Shown here piece after piece: positions 27,011 through 35,794 of a stretch of 64,000 nucleotides of DNA (within the stretch, counting starts at the first letter, position 1; every line of letters begins with the position of its first letter). The stretch is from contig JAGXAJ010000006.1 of NCBI GenBank assembly GCA_018971625.1, positions 1 to 64,000 on the forward strand, written 5' to 3'. A program made the position numbers and the translations under genes. The stretch is from Pseudomonadota bacterium (GTDB lineage: Bacteria > Pseudomonadota > Alphaproteobacteria > Rhizobiales > Xanthobacteraceae). Under the pieces are notes generated by a model. It saw only the letters and a program-made list of their open reading frames with translations, made no database searches and was not told the origin of the DNA.

Positions 27011-27761
27011 CTAATATGATTTCGGCAGGCCCAGCACCTTCTCGGCGATGAAGCTGAGAATGAGCTGTGGGCTGATCGGTGCGATGCGCGGGATCAGGGA
27101 CTCCCGCAGATAACGCTCGACGTGGAACTCCCTGGCATAGCCAAAACCGCGATGGGTCATCACCGCCTGCTCGCAGGCATGGAAGCCGGCTTCGGCAGCG
27201 AGATATTTCGCGGCATTGGCCGCCGGCCCGCACGGCAGGCCTTGATCGTATTGCCAGCCCGCGGACAGCACCGTCAACCAGGCGGCTTGCAGTTCCATCC
27301 AGTGGCCAGCGGACGTACTTGTCACCCTTTCAGGCCGCACGGATCTTGAGCTGCGTGGTGTTGAGGCCGGTGTTGGGTTCGGTCACCGCGAAGCAGGATT
27401 TGTCGCCGCCTGAAATGATCGGCGGCAGCATCCGCCGGCACTGCTCCGGCGTGCCGAACACCACTACCGGATTGAGCCCGAACACGTTCATATGCACCGC
27501 GGACGCGCCCGACATGCCCGCGCCGGATTCGGCGATAGTCCGCATCATGATCGCGGCATCGCTGATGCCGAGACCCGAGCCGCCATATTCCTCGGGGATG
27601 CAGATGCCGAGCCAGCCGGCATCGGCGAGCGCGCGGTGGAAGTCCGCCGGAAAACCACCCTCCTTGTCCTTTTTCAGCCAATAGGCATCATCGAACCGCG
27701 CGCAGATCTTGGCGACCGCATCGCGAATCGATTCCTGATTGGCCGACAGAGCAAAATCCAT
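27011..27761 (-). pseudogene. Acyl-CoA dehydrogenase lacking its central region
   Basis: The N-terminal 140 residues (MDFALSANQESIRDAVAKIC to CFAVTEPNTGLNTTQLKIRAA) are intact up to the signature TEPNTGLNTT, then a TGA appears. KGDKYV is readable just past it. Then, in another frame, comes the family C-terminus QYDQGLPCGPAANAAKYLAAE, MTHRGFGYAREFHVERYLRE and AEKVLGLPKSY. About 140 residues, including the substrate-binding beta domain and part of the helical bundle, are missing. The gene lies next to a CaiB-type CoA transferase and probably once formed an acyl-CoA catabolic unit with it. Confidence 0.85.
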
Positions 27762-27766
27762 CGGTG

Positions 27767-28975
27767 CTAGTCCTGCCCGCCCGGCGCCGTCCTGGTGACG
27801 CCTTCCTTCACCAATGCTGCGATCTCGTCTGCCGAAAAGCCGGCCTCTCGCAAAATCTCATCGCTGTGCTCGCTGAGAAGTGGCGCAAGCCGCTCGGGTT
27901 TCGCCGGCGTGTCGGACCACGTCGCGGAAACGCGCATGCTTCGGATCTTGCCTTCGGTTGGATGATCAACCACGGAAAAGAAATTGGTCGCTGTCAAATG
28001 CGGGTCGGTCAGGATGCTCTCGAGATCGTGCATCGGCAGCGTCGGAATATCCGCCTCGTTGAGCAAGTCGGTCCATTCCGCCGTCGTGCGCTCCAGCATC
28101 ATCCGCGCCAGCTCGGCGTAGACCACGTCGATGTTCCCAGCGCGTCCTGCGAAGGTTGCAAACTTCGGATCGGCGCGCATGTCGTCGCGCCCGGTCGCTT
28201 TGATGAAATTGTCCCACTGCTTGTCGTTATAGACGATCACGCAGATATAGCCATCGGCGGTCTTGTAGGGCCGGCGGTCCGGCGACAAATGCCGGGCGTA
28301 GCCACCCTTGTCGAGCGGCGGCTCATAGGTGAGACCACCCATGTGATCGCCCATGACAAAACTCGACATGGTCTCCAGCATTGGAATGTCGACACGCTGG
28401 CCGCTGCCGCTGCGCTCGCGATGCACGAGACTTGCGAGGATCGCGCCGACCGCATGCGTTCCGACGATGCGATCAACCAGCGCATTGGGGACATAGCGCG
28501 GCGTACCGTCACCGCCGATCGCCATCAGATGCGCGAGACCCGAGCCGCCCTGGATCAGGTCGTCGTAAGCGGGCTTCGCGGCATAGGGCCCATCCTGGCC
28601 GAAACCGAACACACCGGCATAGATCAGGCGCGGATTGAGTTTCGACACCACGTCATAGCCGAGCTGCAGCCGCACCATCGCCTGCGGCCGCACGTTATAG
28701 ATCAGCACGTCGGCCGATCTGATCAGCCGTAGCACGGCGTCGCGGCCCGCCGACTTCTTCAGGTCAAGCGCGATACTGCGCTTGCTGCGATTGGTGTTGA
28801 GAAACAACGGGCCCATGCCGGGATGCCGGGTTGGCCCGATCTGCCGCGTGACGTCACCCTCAAGGGTCTCGACCTTGAGGACGTCGGCCCCGTAGTCGCC
28901 GAGCATCTGGGTGGCATAGGGCCCCATCAGCACGGTCGTCATATCGATGACCTTGATGCCCTCCAGCGGTCCCAC
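27767..28975 (-). CDS. CaiB/BaiF family (class III) CoA-transferase
   Basis: Moves CoA between carboxylic acids via a mixed-anhydride mechanism in the cytosol. The N-terminal motif GIKVIDMTTVLMGPYATQMLGDYGADVLKVE is family-typical. RSKRSIALDLKKSAGRDAVLRLI and YDDLIQGGSGLAHLMA follow, the Asp in YDDLIQ fitting the catalytic aspartate. The 402-residue length is standard. Translation probably starts at GTG 28975, with GGGAG upstream. The substrate is not evident. Neighbours are the acyl-CoA dehydrogenase relic and a thiolase, consistent with catabolism of an unidentified acid. Confidence 0.92.
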   Translation of the reverse strand: MGPLEGIKVIDMTTVLMGPYATQMLGDYGADVLKVETLEGDVTRQIGPTRHPGMGPLFLNTNRSKRSIALDLKKSAGRDAVLRLIRSADVLIYNVRPQAMVRLQLGYDVVSKLNPRLIYAGVFGFGQDGPYAAKPAYDDLIQGGSGLAHLMAIGGDGTPRYVPNALVDRIVGTHAVGAILASLVHRERSGSGQRVDIPMLETMSSFVMGDHMGGLTYEPPLDKGGYARHLSPDRRPYKTADGYICVIVYNDKQWDNFIKATGRDDMRADPKFATFAGRAGNIDVVYAELARMMLERTTAEWTDLLNEADIPTLPMHDLESILTDPHLTATNFFSVVDHPTEGKIRSMRVSATWSDTPAKPERLAPLLSEHSDEILREAGFSADEIAALVKEGVTRTAPGGQD

Positions 28976-29112
28976 GGTTCATTCGCTCCCGGATACGAGA
29001 TGTGGCGTTTCACGCGCGCCATTCTCACGCCAAGTAACGTCAGGGCACAAACAAGATCAAGGGTTGCCGGCGTATGGCCGTATGCGGTGGCATGGCGCCG
29101 CTTCAACAAGCG

Positions 29113-29212
29113 TCATCGTCCGCGAATGCGGACGATCCAGTATTCCAGAGCGCTTCGATCCACACCGACGTCACGGAATACTGGATACCCCGCCTTCGCG
29201 GGGTATGACGTC
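29113..29212. repeat. Extragenic palindrome with 'cagtattcca' and 'ccccgc..gcgggg' stems
   Basis: CGTCCGCGAATGCGGACG forms one hairpin, ATCCAGTATTCCAG pairs with GGAATACTGGAT further on, and CCCCGCCTTCGCGGGG forms the last. This is a dispersed element type common in Bradyrhizobium intergenic DNA. The remaining part of the 28976-29245 gap shows no gene. Confidence 0.75.
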
Positions 29213-29245
29213 GTAACAGATCGGCCACGCCGCCTGAAAAGAGCG

Positions 29246-30421
29246 CTACTTCATCGGCTCCAGCAGCGAGACATAATTGGCGACGGCCGCGCCGCCCATA
29301 TTGAAGATGCCGCCGAGTTTGGCATTCTTGATCTGCATGCCCTCGGGCGCCTGACCGACAAGCTGCATCGCGCTCATCACGTGCATGGAGACGCCGGTGG
29401 CGCCGATCGGATGGCCCTTGGCCTTCAGGCCACCGGATGGATTGACCGGCAGCTTGCCGTCCTTCCGGGTCCAGCCTTCCTTGATGGCGCGAGCGCCCTG
29501 CCCGCGGGGCGTCAGACCCATCGCTTCGTATTCGATCAGTTCGGCCACCGTGAAGCAATCGTGGGTCTCGACAAAGGAAAGATCGGAAAGCTGCACGCCC
29601 GCCTTCTGCAGCGCCTGCTGCCATGCCACCGTGCAACCCTCGAACTGCAGGATGTCGCGCTTCGACATCGGCAGGAAATCCTGGGCGTGAGCGGTGGCAA
29701 CGAAATTGACCGCCTTGCCCATGTTCTTCGCGGTTTGCGAATCCGTCAACACCAGCGCCGCGGCGCCATCGGACACCAGCGAGCAATCGGTACGTTTCAA
29801 CGGCCCGGCGACGAACGGGTTCTTCTCGCTCTCGGCTCGGCAGAATTCGTAACCGAAATCCTTGCGCAGCTGCGCATAGGGATTGGCGACGCCGTTCTTG
29901 TGGTTCTTGGCGGCGATCATGGCAAGCGCATCGGACTGGTCGCCATATTTCTGGAAATAGGACTGCGCGATCTTGCCGAACACGCCGGCGAAACCGCCGG
30001 GGGTGTCGCCATCCTCCGGGAGATACGACGCCTTCAGCAGGTTCTTGCCGATTTCCGGTCCGGGCGTCCGGGTCATCTGCTCGACGCCGACCACCAGCAC
30101 GATCTTTGCCGCCCCCGCCTCGATGGCGCGAATACCCTGATGCACCGCCGCCGATCCGGTCGCGCAGGCATTCTCCACGCGCGTCGCCGGCTTGAAGCGG
30201 AATTTCGGGTCGGCCTGCAACACCAGTGCAGCGGTAAAATCCTGGGCGGAGAAACCGCCGTTGAAATGGCCGAGCACGATTTCGTCGACATCGGCGGCGG
30301 AGATACCGGCGTCGGCCAGCACCTCATTGGCGACGCGGACCACGAGGCCCTCGACGGTCTCGGCGTCGAACTTGCCAAACGGCGTGTGCGCCCATCCAAC
30401 GATGCTGACGGTCATGGTCAT
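29246..30421 (-). CDS. Thiolase-family protein (SCP2-type acetyl-CoA acetyltransferase)
   Basis: A 391-residue thiolase of the SCP2/SCPx-like branch. The nucleophilic cysteine is in ATRVENACATGSAAVHQGI (near 88). The second active-site element reads VNPSGGLKAKGHPIGATG, and the His of SFVETHDCFTVAEL corresponds to the CHD-type motif of this branch. The usual C-terminal Cys is replaced by GGIFNMGGAAVANY, which is normal in SCP2-like thiolases. A second ATG six bases downstream (30415) has better spacing to GGGAG. It is upstream of the CoA-transferase, matching acyl-CoA catabolism. Confidence 0.9.
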   Translation of the reverse strand: MTMTVSIVGWAHTPFGKFDAETVEGLVVRVANEVLADAGISAADVDEIVLGHFNGGFSAQDFTAALVLQADPKFRFKPATRVENACATGSAAVHQGIRAIEAGAAKIVLVVGVEQMTRTPGPEIGKNLLKASYLPEDGDTPGGFAGVFGKIAQSYFQKYGDQSDALAMIAAKNHKNGVANPYAQLRKDFGYEFCRAESEKNPFVAGPLKRTDCSLVSDGAAALVLTDSQTAKNMGKAVNFVATAHAQDFLPMSKRDILQFEGCTVAWQQALQKAGVQLSDLSFVETHDCFTVAELIEYEAMGLTPRGQGARAIKEGWTRKDGKLPVNPSGGLKAKGHPIGATGVSMHVMSAMQLVGQAPEGMQIKNAKLGGIFNMGGAAVANYVSLLEPMK

Positions 30422-30442
30422 GCTCCCAATTGCGCAAACGGA

Positions 30443-31429
30443 TCAGGCGACGAACTTACCACCCAATTCGTCCTCGATGTGGATCCGGATGATGTCGTCG
30501 AAGATCTTTTCTTCCGTGGTGAAGCCGAGCTTAACCGCCCGCCTGGCGTCGAAATTGCGCGGCCAGCCATCGACGATGCCCATGATGAACGCATCCGGCA
30601 CGCGTTTGATCCGCCCGGCTACCCTGTCGCCCGCCACGCGCTTCAGCGCCGCAATTTGTTCGCCGACGGTCGCGGAAAGGCCGGGCATGGTGAGGTTGCG
30701 CCGCGCGCCAGCGATCGAGCTATCCATGGTCGCGGCACGCAGCAGGAAGCCAACCGCCGAGCGCGGAGTGGCATGCCAGTGACGGACTTCCTCCGATACC
30801 GGCAGGATCGCTTGCTTGCCCGCAAGCGGTTCACGCAGGATATTGGAGAAGAAGCCGGAGGCCGCCTTGTTCGGCGGGCCGGGCCGGATGCAGATGGTCG
30901 GCAGCCGGATGCCGATACCATCCATGAAGCCGCGGCGCGAATAATCGGCCGGCAGCAGCTCGCCGATCGCCTTCTGCGTTCCGTAGCTGAGAAGCGGGGT
31001 GTGAAAGAACTCATCGCCGATGGCTTCCGGAAACGGTGCGCCGAACACCGCGATCGACGAGGTGAACACCAGCCGCGGCTTATAGCCGTGGCCGACCAGC
31101 CGGATGGCGTCGAACAGCATCCGCGTGCCGTCGAGATTGATCCGATAGCCCTTGTCGAAATCGAGTTCCACTTCGCCGGAAACAATGGCGGCGAGATGAA
31201 AAATCACGTCGGGACGGCCGGCGACCAGTTTCTCGGCAAAGCCTGCCACCGCGAAATCGCCGGCAACAATATCGACCGGAAAACCCGGCTTGGCCGAAAT
31301 TGCCGGCGCCGCCACATCCTGCAGGGTCATGCGCGTGATGTCGCGTGAGCCAAGCCGCCCGTCGCGCAGCAGCCGTTCGACCAGTTTGCGGCCGACCATG
31401 CCGGCCGCGCCCAGCACCAGGATGTGCAA
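30443..31429 (-). CDS. denD: NAD-dependent epimerase/dehydratase, D-erythronate dehydrogenase-like (DenD)
   Basis: A 328-residue extended SDR. The Rossmann loop is ILVLGAAGMVGRKLVERLL, with the substrate region DVIFHLAAIVSGEVELDFDKGYRINLDGTR matching the DenD group, which oxidises D-erythronate to 2-keto-erythronate. The active-site Tyr-Lys lies in SYGTQKAIGELL with FTSSIAVFG before it. It starts at a TTG (31429) with GGGAG seven bases upstream. The neighbouring sugar ABC-transporter remnants on the same strand and the sugar-acid dehydratase on the other strand fit a tetronate or pentonate catabolic locus. Substrate assignment is by family resemblance only. Confidence 0.8.
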   Translation of the reverse strand: MHILVLGAAGMVGRKLVERLLRDGRLGSRDITRMTLQDVAAPAISAKPGFPVDIVAGDFAVAGFAEKLVAGRPDVIFHLAAIVSGEVELDFDKGYRINLDGTRMLFDAIRLVGHGYKPRLVFTSSIAVFGAPFPEAIGDEFFHTPLLSYGTQKAIGELLPADYSRRGFMDGIGIRLPTICIRPGPPNKAASGFFSNILREPLAGKQAILPVSEEVRHWHATPRSAVGFLLRAATMDSSIAGARRNLTMPGLSATVGEQIAALKRVAGDRVAGRIKRVPDAFIMGIVDGWPRNFDARRAVKLGFTTEEKIFDDIIRIHIEDELGGKFVA

Positions 31430-31456
31430 GACCCAACTCCCTGTTCTTGTTTTTCT

Positions 31457-31516
31457 ATAGCGTTTTCAAGCGAAGTGGGAACCGGTTCGCGTGAAGAAAA
31501 CGCGTCAAAATAAGAG
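31457..31516. repeat. Second copy of the 'agcgttttc' dispersed repeat
   Basis: The sequence AGCGTTTTCAAGCGAAGTGG, then AACCGGTTCGCGTGAAGAAAA and CGCGTCAAAATAAG, repeats 7623-7678 with only a few differences. The GCGTTTTC and GAAAACGC arms make it a palindrome. Confidence 0.8.
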
Positions 31517-31532
31517 GCGCGGGCCTGGCGTC

Positions 31533-31887
31533 TACTCTTTCACGGCTCCGGTCATCGCAGATACGTAGTGCTCGACGAAGAAGGCGAAGGATCACCAACG
31601 GCAGCGAGCCGACAAGTGCGCCGGCCATCAACGAACCCCATTTATAGATATCGCCGTCGACGAACTCGTTGACGATCGCAACCGGCACGGTCTTGTTCGG
31701 CGTCGATTGCAGGAAGGTCAACGCATAGATGAACTCGTTCCAGCACAGCGTGAAGGAGAAGATGAAAGCCGAGATCAAGCCGGGAACCGCGAGCGGTAAG
31801 CAAAGAAGATCAGGACGCCGACGGCGTCCGCGCCCTTGAACCGCAAGCGCACGATCGCATAGGCCGCCAGCACGCTGGCGATGATCG
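31533..31887 (-). pseudogene. Remnant of a sugar ABC transporter permease (MalG type)
   Basis: Pieces of the second permease of a carbohydrate ABC transporter. Upstream comes ASVLAAYAIVRLRFKGADAV and GVLIFFAY. Then, past a large deletion, LPLAVPGLISAFIFSFTLCW, NEFIYALTFLQSTPNKTVPV and GSLMAGALVGSLPLVIL follow. A shift near 31588 leads to AFFVEHYVSAMTGAVKE and a TAG at 31533-31535. About 100 residues containing the EAA coupling loop are missing. The natural C-terminus is conserved, which shows that internal loss, not truncation, destroyed the gene. Confidence 0.8.
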
Positions 31888-32110
31888 ACACGGTTTGCAG
31901 GCCGGCCAGCAAGGTAATCGCCGGCACGCCGCGCCAGATATTGGCGAAGATCACGCTGGCACGGGCCCAGTTGCTGTCACCGAGGAAATTGATGTTGTGG
32001 TCGATCAGACCGAGTTTGATCAGCGACCATGAAATGAAAATTGCGCGTCATAGATCCACCGGAACGCGATCGCCGAGAATACGGTCGGCACGATGAACGG
32101 GATCAGCATC
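31888..32110 (-). pseudogene. Remnant of a sugar ABC transporter permease (MalF type)
   Basis: The frame from about 32109 reads MLIPFIVPTVFSAIAFRWIY and DAQFSF. After small indels it continues LIKLGLIDHNINFLGDSNWA and RASVIFANIWRGVP, then LLAGLQTVS. These are typical of the MalF-like first permease (PT..SA..WRWI, then NIWRGVPF). Both ends and most helices are lost. The fragment runs directly into MalG-like sequence near 31887. Confidence 0.75.
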
Positions 32111-32192
32111 CTCGATCGGAATCGAAACGCCGTGCAGGACCTCAAAGCCGCCAAAACGATTTCCGCACGTCGTGAATCTGCACCGACGACAT
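32108..32192 (-). pseudogene. N-terminal stub of a sugar ABC transporter ATPase (UgpC/MsmK-like)
   Basis: The ATG at 32192 begins [13 protein letters not shown] and, after a one-base shift, continues GGFEVLHGVSIPIED. This is the start of an MsmK/UgpC-type ATPase, which should proceed to the Walker A motif. Instead it joins a permease fragment at about 32108. The order ATPase, MalF, MalG compressed into 660 bp suggests an operon with repeated internal deletions. Confidence 0.75.
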
Positions 32193-32409
32193 ATTTGGTC
32201 TTCCCGATATGGCTGGTACGGCGAACGCCGCAGCCGACCTTTTGTTTGACCGAAGATCATATCAGACTTTTCGACGATGTCCTCGGATCAAAGTCGTATT
32301 GAACTACCCCTCTCCTGCAACGTTGCGATCAGGGCGGGGGCATGCAAACATCCTCTGCCGATACGAACATTACGAACGAAAACAAGGCGTGTGCGTTGCG
32401 GGAGAAATC

Positions 32410-34218
32410 ATGGACAAACCGCTCACCGGGATCCCCAGACGCAAACTCCGTTCCAGCGAGTGGTTCAACAATCCGCACAACCCCGGCATGACCGCGCTCT
32501 ACCTCGAGCGTTACCTTAACTACGGCCTGACGCGGCATGAACTGCAGTCTGGCAAGCCGATTATCGGCATTGCCCAGACCGGCAGCGACCTTTCGCCATG
32601 CAACCGCCACCACATCGAACTGGCGCACCGTGTCAGGGAGGGAATTCGCGCCGCCGGCGGCATCGCCATGGAATTCCCGATGCATCCGATTCAGGAGACC
32701 GGCAAGCGCCCCACCGCCGCGCTGGACCGCAACCTCGCCTATCTCGGGCTGGTGGAAATATTGTTCGGTTACCCGCTGGACGGCGTCGTCCTGACCACCG
32801 GTTGCGACAAGACAACGCCCGCCTGCCTGATGGCGGCGGCGACGGTCAACCTGCCCGCGATCGTGCTATCGGGCGGACCGATGCTGAACGGTTGGCACGA
32901 GGGCCAGCGCACCGGCTCCGGAACCGTGGTCTGGAAATCCCGCGAGCGGCTGGTCGCCGGTGAGATCGACTATGAAGAGTTCATGAATATCGTGGCCTCC
33001 TCCGCGCCGTCGGTCGGCCATTGCAACACGATGGGCACGGCCTCCACCATGAATTCGCTGGCGGAAGCGCTCGGCATGTCGTTGCCCGGCTGTGCCGCGA
33101 TCCCCGCGCCTTATCGCGAACGCGGCCAGATTGCCTACGAGACCGGCACCCGCATCGTGGATATGGTCTGGGAGGACCTGAAACCGTCAGACATCCTGAC
33201 CCGCAAGGCATTCGAGAACTGCATCGTGGTCAATTCGGCGATCGGCGGCTCGACCAACGCGCCGATTCACATCAACGCGCTGGCCCGCCATATCGGCATC
33301 GAGCTTTCGATTGACGACTGGCAGAAGCACGGCCACGAAATTCCGCTGCTGGTGAACATGCAGCCTGCCGGCTTGTATCTCGGCGAGGAGTATCATCGCG
33401 CCGGCGGCGTGCCCGCGGTGGTGCGCGAACTGATGAAGCACAAGCGCATCCATGAGGACGCGCTCACCGTCAACGGCCGCAGCATGGGCGACAATTGCAA
33501 GGATGCGCCGAAGCCCGACAACGACGTGATCTGGAGCTACGACAAGCCGCTGCTCAAGGATGCCGGGTTCCTGGTGCTGCGCGGCAACCTGTTCGATTCC
33601 GCGATCATGAAGACCAGCGTGATCTCGAAGGAATTCCGCGACCGCTATCTGATCAACCCCAAGGACCCGAACGCATTCGAAGGCCGGGCCATCGTGTTCG
33701 AGGGCCCCGAGGATTATCATCAACGGATCGAGGATCCAGCGCTCGATATCGACGAGCACTGCATCCTGTTCATCCGCGGCAGCGGCCCGATCGGCTATCC
33801 CGGCGGCGCCGAGGTGGTCAACATGCAGCCGCCGGCCGCGCTGATCAAACGCGGTGTCCTGTCGCTGCCCTGCATTGGGGATGGCCGGCAGTCCGGCACG
33901 TCAGGCTCGCCCTCGATCCTTAATGCGACGCCAGAAGCCGCTGCCGATGGCGGACTTGCAATCCTCACGACCGGCGACAAGGTTCGGGTCGACCTCAACC
34001 AGGGAAGCGCCAACATCCTGATTTCCGACGAGGAGTTGAAACGGCGCCGCGCCGAGCTCAAGGCCAAGGGTGGCTTTCCCTATCCGGCGCACCAGACGCC
34101 ATGGCAGGAACTCTATCGTTCGACGGTCGGACAGCACGCCACCGGTGGCTGCCTGGAATTTGCGACCCGCTACCGCGACATTGCCGGCAAGATCGGCGTC
34201 GCGCGTGACAATCACTGA
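32410..34218 (+). CDS. IlvD/Edd-family sugar-acid dehydratase (pentonate/arabinonate dehydratase-like)
   Basis: Dehydrates a dihydroxy acid to a 2-keto-3-deoxy acid using an Fe-S cluster and Mg. Cluster cysteines are expected in [17 protein letters not shown] and [14 protein letters not shown]. The C-terminal signature [24 protein letters not shown] is the form seen in L-arabinonate/D-xylonate dehydratases rather than in IlvD of valine synthesis. The protein is 602 residues. The frame opens at 32209, but the ATG at 32410 has GGGAGAAATC in front. With denD-like and sugar ABC remnants next door, a role in aldonic or tetronic acid degradation is the best guess. Confidence 0.88.
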   Translation: MDKPLTGIPRRKLRSSEWFNNPHNPGMTALYLERYLNYGLTRHELQSGKPIIGIAQTGSDLSPCNRHHIELAHRVREGIRAAGGIAMEFPMHPIQETGKRPTAALDRNLAYLGLVEILFGYPLDGVVLTTGCDKTTPACLMAAATVNLPAIVLSGGPMLNGWHEGQRTGSGTVVWKSRERLVAGEIDYEEFMNIVASSAPSVGHCNTMGTASTMNSLAEALGMSLPGCAAIPAPYRERGQIAYETGTRIVDMVWEDLKPSDILTRKAFENCIVVNSAIGGSTNAPIHINALARHIGIELSIDDWQKHGHEIPLLVNMQPAGLYLGEEYHRAGGVPAVVRELMKHKRIHEDALTVNGRSMGDNCKDAPKPDNDVIWSYDKPLLKDAGFLVLRGNLFDSAIMKTSVISKEFRDRYLINPKDPNAFEGRAIVFEGPEDYHQRIEDPALDIDEHCILFIRGSGPIGYPGGAEVVNMQPPAALIKRGVLSLPCIGDGRQSGTSGSPSILNATPEAAADGGLAILTTGDKVRVDLNQGSANILISDEELKRRRAELKAKGGFPYPAHQTPWQELYRSTVGQHATGGCLEFATRYRDIAGKIGVARDNH

Positions 34219-34321
34219 ACATGCACAACACATCTGGGTCAGCGAAAAGATGAACTGGGTGAAGATCGACGACGGGCTGCCGCAGTATTCGAAAGGCCTT
34301 CCTCCTGTTTGATACCGATAT

Positions 34322-35050
34322 ATGCTACCCTTGCGCTTTCAGCCGGCCGGACAGGATCAGCGATTGCCAGCCAATGATACGATCTACGCGATATCGGTCT
34401 GGGTATTGCCGCTGGTCATCGCCATCACCTTTCACGAGGCCGCCCACGGCTTTGTCGCGCATCATTTCGGCGACAACACCGCTTGGGAACGCGGCCGCGT
34501 CACCTTCAATCCGCTGAAGCATATCGACCCCTTCGGTACGGTGTTATTGCCCGCCATCCTGCTGCTATCCCACTCGCCATTCCTGTTCGGCTACGCCAAG
34601 CCGGTGCCGGTGAATTTTCGCGCGCTGCGCCATCCCCGGATCGACATGGTTTGGGTGGCGCTGGCCGGCCCGGCCACCAACATCGCGCTGGCCCTGATCA
34701 CCGCAGCGGCATTTCACCTGCTGCCTTATGCTCCCGACAACTCGGCCCGCTGGGTCGCCGAAAATCTGAAAAATGCTCTTGTTATCAATGTTGTGCTTGC
34801 GGTTTTTAACATGCTGCCGATACCGCCTTTGGACGGCGGCCGGGTCGCCGTCGGACTGTTGCCAAACGTGCTGGCGGCACCATTGTCGCGACTGGAACCC
34901 TATGGCATGCTGATCCTGATCGGATTTCTGATCCTGCTTCCGATGGCCGGCGCCCAACTCGGTCTAAATCTTGATGTTATTTCGGCGATACTTCGGACGG
35001 TGACCGGCTATATCATCCGGTTGCTTCTCGTTGTAACCGGCAACGCGTAG
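34322..35050 (+). CDS. Site-2 protease family membrane metalloprotease (M50)
   Basis: An intramembrane zinc protease homologue of 242 residues, all membrane-embedded. The zinc motif HEAAH is in AITFHEAAHGFVAHHFGD (about 36-53), and the third ligand is in FNMLPIPPLDGGR. This short form without PDZ or CBS domains is widespread in bacteria, with unknown substrates. An ATG at 34322 is the only start before TM1. It is followed 36 bp later by a small tail-anchored protein on the same strand, possibly in the same transcript. Upstream, 34219-34321 shows no clear gene beyond a short frame ending KIDDGLPQYSKGLPPV. Confidence 0.9.
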   Translation: MLPLRFQPAGQDQRLPANDTIYAISVWVLPLVIAITFHEAAHGFVAHHFGDNTAWERGRVTFNPLKHIDPFGTVLLPAILLLSHSPFLFGYAKPVPVNFRALRHPRIDMVWVALAGPATNIALALITAAAFHLLPYAPDNSARWVAENLKNALVINVVLAVFNMLPIPPLDGGRVAVGLLPNVLAAPLSRLEPYGMLILIGFLILLPMAGAQLGLNLDVISAILRTVTGYIIRLLLVVTGNA

Positions 35051-35086
35051 TCAGTTTATCCCAGTCGAGAGTACCTTGAGGCTATT

Positions 35087-35509
35087 TTGATCAAAGCTGC
35101 CGACATGATGATTGCGCGACGCGCCGACACCAAGGCTCGCGCCGATTTCGCTACCTGGAAGATGATGGCGAAGCTGAACGGTGCTTCCGCTTTGCCGGCT
35201 GAAGCCCAGGCTTTCCTCGCAAGCTACCAGGCGTTGCTCAAGGAGATGCCGGAGGCTGACGCGACTGACGCCACCATCCAGCTCATGTACAAGGCCTACT
35301 TCGCCGAGATGGGTGGCAAAGGTACCGCCCCCGACGTTCGCGCCCAGATCAGCGAGCCAGTGACCGACAACGTCACCGCTTTCAGGCGCCCGGCACCGCA
35401 AAAGACGAAGCCCAAAACCGCGGCGGACACCAAGCCGAAGCTACCCGTCGCATTGATCTTCGCCTGTCTTGTCGTGATTTATGTCGGGTTTCATTATTAC
35501 TGGCGTTGA
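35087..35509 (+). CDS. Hypothetical tail-anchored membrane protein, 140 aa
   Basis: A soluble helical head (about 1-95) is followed by a Lys/Pro-rich linker and one C-terminal hydrophobic segment (LPVALIFACLVVIYVGFHYYWR). The start is taken as TTG 35087 because GAGG lies five bases upstream, whereas the ATGs at 35105 and 35108 lack a ribosome site. No domain is recognised. It lies 36 bp after the site-2 protease gene on the same strand, and a membrane-anchored protein beside such a protease is a conceivable substrate or partner, though this is only inference. Confidence 0.75.
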   Translation: MIKAADMMIARRADTKARADFATWKMMAKLNGASALPAEAQAFLASYQALLKEMPEADATDATIQLMYKAYFAEMGGKGTAPDVRAQISEPVTDNVTAFRRPAPQKTKPKTAADTKPKLPVALIFACLVVIYVGFHYYWR

Positions 35510-35794
35510 TCCATAGCGCTTCCGATCGAGGTGGAGCCTGGCGCGCCAACCGCAGGCGATGCACCGCTTGCCCACAAATTCCGAGGCGCGACCAATGCGC
35601 TCGGTGAATTATCTGCAAACTCGTGGCCACCATCCCTGCCGAGAAAACCTGGCTGCCGCTTGACAAGGGCGTTTGCCCGCTGGTGAAGAAAAGCCGAGCC
35701 GGACGTTCGCCCTCGCGCGGCGATGCCATGCTTTTCACGCCCAACGCCGGAGAACGGGAATCGCCGGCGCGGCATCAGTACCTGACTTTGGGCA
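35510..35794. other. Intergenic region, repeat-like
   Basis: It separates two convergent genes. The sequence has moderately open frames in several directions but no ribosome sites or recognisable domains. Its composition resembles a dispersed non-coding repeat that I have the impression is frequent in Bradyrhizobium. I see no assignable gene. Confidence 0.35.

Noticed and set aside
34070..34312. 80-codon plus-strand frame ending KIDDGLPQYSKGLPPV
   Set aside because: It overlaps the dehydratase 3' end. The last 20 residues might be gene debris, but nothing supports a full gene.
35382..35775. Two overlapping minus-strand frames of 92-120 codons between the YWR protein and tonB
   Set aside because: Overlapping frames without ribosome sites; the region looks like a dispersed repeat rather than a gene.
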